Positions 62,455 through 64,000 of a stretch of 64,000 nt of DNA are shown in pieces. Source of the stretch: Alicycliphilus denitrificans_A (lineage in GTDB: Bacteria > Pseudomonadota > Gammaproteobacteria > Burkholderiales > Burkholderiaceae_C); assembly GCF_044792555.1 (NCBI RefSeq), contig NZ_CP126238.1, positions 3,906,001 through 3,970,000 on the forward strand, in the 5' to 3' direction. The notes under the pieces were generated by a model. The model was not told where the DNA came from. It did not search any database and was given only the letters and a program-made list of their open reading frames with translations. Numbering within the stretch: the first letter of the stretch is position 1; each line of letters starts with the position of its first letter. A program made the translations under genes and the position numbers.

Positions 62455-64000
62455 TCAAATCTCCACCTTGGAGCCCAGCTCCACCACGGCATTGCTGGGC
62501 AGATTGAGGAATTCCGCCGCCGCGCTGGCGCTGTGGTGCATCTGCGCAAACAGCTTTTCGCGCCACAGCGCCATGCCCTTACCCAGCGTGGGTGTGACGA
62601 TGTCGCGCGACAGAAAGTAGCTGGTCGTCATGGGGTTCAGATCCACGCCGCGCCCTTCGAGCAAGGATAGAGCCTTGGGCAGGTCATAGTCGTTCTTGAA
62701 GCCATAGTTCACGCTCACGCGCCAGCAGTCGCTGCCCAGGGCCTCGGCCTCCAGGCGTTTCTCCATGCCGATCCAGGGCACTTCATGGTTGTGCACGGTG
62801 ACAAAGAGGTTTTGCGCATGCAGCACCTTGTTGTGCTTGAGGTTGTGCAGCAGGGCATTGGGCACGATCCCGTCGCGGGAGGTGAGAAACACCGCCGTGC
62901 CTTCGACGCGTGTCGGCGGCGCGATGAACAAGGCGCCCAAAAACTCCTTCAGGTCCAGCGCCGTATCCTGCAGCGCCTGGGTCAGCAGGGCGCGGCCGTC
63001 GCGCCAGGTCACCATCAGCAGGAACACCGCGCCGGCAATCACCAGCGGGAACCAGCCGCCATGGATCAGCTTGAGCAGGTTGGAGGACCAGAACAGGATG
63101 TCCACCGTGAAGAACAGCCCCGTGGCCCCCAGGCAGACCAACAGCGGCAGCTTCCAGGCATAGCGCACGACGAAGAAGGTGAGCACGGTGGTGATCAGCA
63201 TGTCGGTGGTCACCGCAATGCCATAGGCCGCGGCCAGGTTGCCCGAGGAGCGGAACATGCCCACCGCCAGCACGATGAGCACGAACAGGCCCCAGTTCAC
63301 GAAGGGCATGTAGATCTGGCCCTTGTCGTGCACGCTGGTGTGCAGGATCTGCAGGCGTGGCAGAAACCCGAGCTGTATGACCTGCTTGGTCACGCTGTAC
63401 GCGCCCGAGATCAGCGCCTGCGAGGCGATCACCGCCGCCGCCGTGGCAAGCGCCACCAGCGGCAGCGTGGCCCACTCGGGGGCCAGGTTGAAGAACGGGT
63501 TCTTCACCGCCTCGGGGTCGGCCAGCAGCAGCGCGCCCTGGCCAAAGTAATTGAGCGTGAGCGCGGGCATGGCGATGGAGAACCAGGCCAGGCGGATCGG
63601 GCGCTTGCCGAAGTGCCCCATGTCGGCGTAGAGCGCCTCGCCCCCCGTCACGCACAGCACCACCGCACCCAGGATGATGAAGGTGATACCCGGGTTGTGC
63701 ATGCCAAAGCCCCAGGCGTAATGCGGCGAGATGGCCCACAGAATCTCGGGATGCTTGGCAATGTGCAGCAGGCCCAGCCCAGCGATGGTGAAGAACCACA
63801 GCAGCATCACCGGCCCAAAGAACTTGCCTATGCCCGCCGTGCCCTTTTTCTGCACGGCAAACAGCGCGAACAGCACCAGCAGCGTGAGCGGGATCACGTA
63901 CTTGGCCATCTCCGGCGACATGACCTCCAGGCCCTCCATCGCCCCCAGCACGGTGATGGCCGGGGTGATGACGCCGTCGCCATAGAACAGACAGGTGCCG
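62455..64000 (-). CDS. kup: potassium transporter Kup, C-terminal part (N-terminus beyond window)
   Basis: About 514 codons of a KUP/HAK transporter. The visible part starts inside FYGDGVITPAITVLGAMEGL, a family signature, and continues through eight or more membrane helices to the cytoplasmic C-terminal domain (GIVPNALLHNLKHNKVLHAQ). It imports K+ with protons at the inner membrane. The frame is open to the window edge, so the upstream ~110 residues are missing only because of the cut. Confidence 0.95.
   Translation of the reverse strand, partial: GTCLFYGDGVITPAITVLGAMEGLEVMSPEMAKYVIPLTLLVLFALFAVQKKGTAGIGKFFGPVMLLWFFTIAGLGLLHIAKHPEILWAISPHYAWGFGMHNPGITFIILGAVVLCVTGGEALYADMGHFGKRPIRLAWFSIAMPALTLNYFGQGALLLADPEAVKNPFFNLAPEWATLPLVALATAAAVIASQALISGAYSVTKQVIQLGFLPRLQILHTSVHDKGQIYMPFVNWGLFVLIVLAVGMFRSSGNLAAAYGIAVTTDMLITTVLTFFVVRYAWKLPLLVCLGATGLFFTVDILFWSSNLLKLIHGGWFPLVIAGAVFLLMVTWRDGRALLTQALQDTALDLKEFLGALFIAPPTRVEGTAVFLTSRDGIVPNALLHNLKHNKVLHAQNLFVTVHNHEVPWIGMEKRLEAEALGSDCWRVSVNYGFKNDYDLPKALSLLEGRGVDLNPMTTSYFLSRDIVTPTLGKGMALWREKLFAQMHHSASAAAEFLNLPSNAVVELGSKVEI

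Overview
The window is a stretch of chromosome from a high-GC betaproteobacterium. It most resembles the Comamonadaceae (Acidovorax / Alicycliphilus / Melaminivora-like). The evidence is the protein-level character of the ribosomal and housekeeping genes, a PhaM-type granule regulator, a PEP-CTERM protein, the rrn layout 16S-tRNA-Ile-tRNA-Ala-23S-5S, and a family of short AT-richer palindromic repeats. Genus assignment is inference.

Layout. 1-9.8 kb: an ABC-2 exporter (permease cut by the window edge), then a probable stress/accessory island with a divergent FtsH-type protease, two phosphoribosyltransferases, an alpha/beta hydrolase, a zinc alcohol dehydrogenase and a host-attachment-family protein. 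A gene-free gap follows that holds a decayed IS1595-type transposase tail between two palindromic repeats. Then come a FIST sensor protein, PhaM and an HU protein with a histone-H1-like tail. 10-19.9 kb: a tyrosine phosphatase, initiator tRNA-fMet and the complete spc-alpha ribosomal operon (rplN to rplQ), driven by its own promoter and not joined to an S10 operon. 20-29.3 kb: gph-rpe, a truncated apaG, a PF10136 membrane protein ('site-specific recombinase'), a cation/proton antiporter, a YbdK-type ligase, thiL, a low-molecular-weight phosphatase, pgpA and pncC.

29.3-42 kb is signalling-rich: a GGDEF-EAL protein overlapping a chemoreceptor gene, a MASE1-PAS-HisKA_2 kinase overlapping an ANTAR regulator (with an FNR-type box upstream), a SEC-C protein, a short stand-alone ORF with its own control elements and terminator, a PIN protein overlapping an RlmL-like methyltransferase, a second chemoreceptor, and a PEP-CTERM protein preceded by a near-consensus sigma-54 promoter. 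42-49 kb: a thioesterase, rpoN-lptB-lptA, and argS-SPOR-dsbA, then psiF. 49-54 kb: DUF2214, a LysR regulator divergent from malate synthase G, and small proteins. 54.4-60.2 kb: a full rrn operon on the minus strand with processing stems, boxA-like sites and three tandem promoters spaced exactly 109 bp. 60.2-64 kb: gshB, benE and a truncated kup.

The most unusual structure is a family of about nine copies of a ~45-55 bp element. It has a fixed spacing (AGCT, then a 7-bp hairpin with a 7-nt loop, then a GCC box). It occurs in gaps and also, stop-free and in frame, inside thiL, pncC, rpoN and probably the RlmL-like gene, which recalls the palindromic elements inserted in Rickettsia genes.
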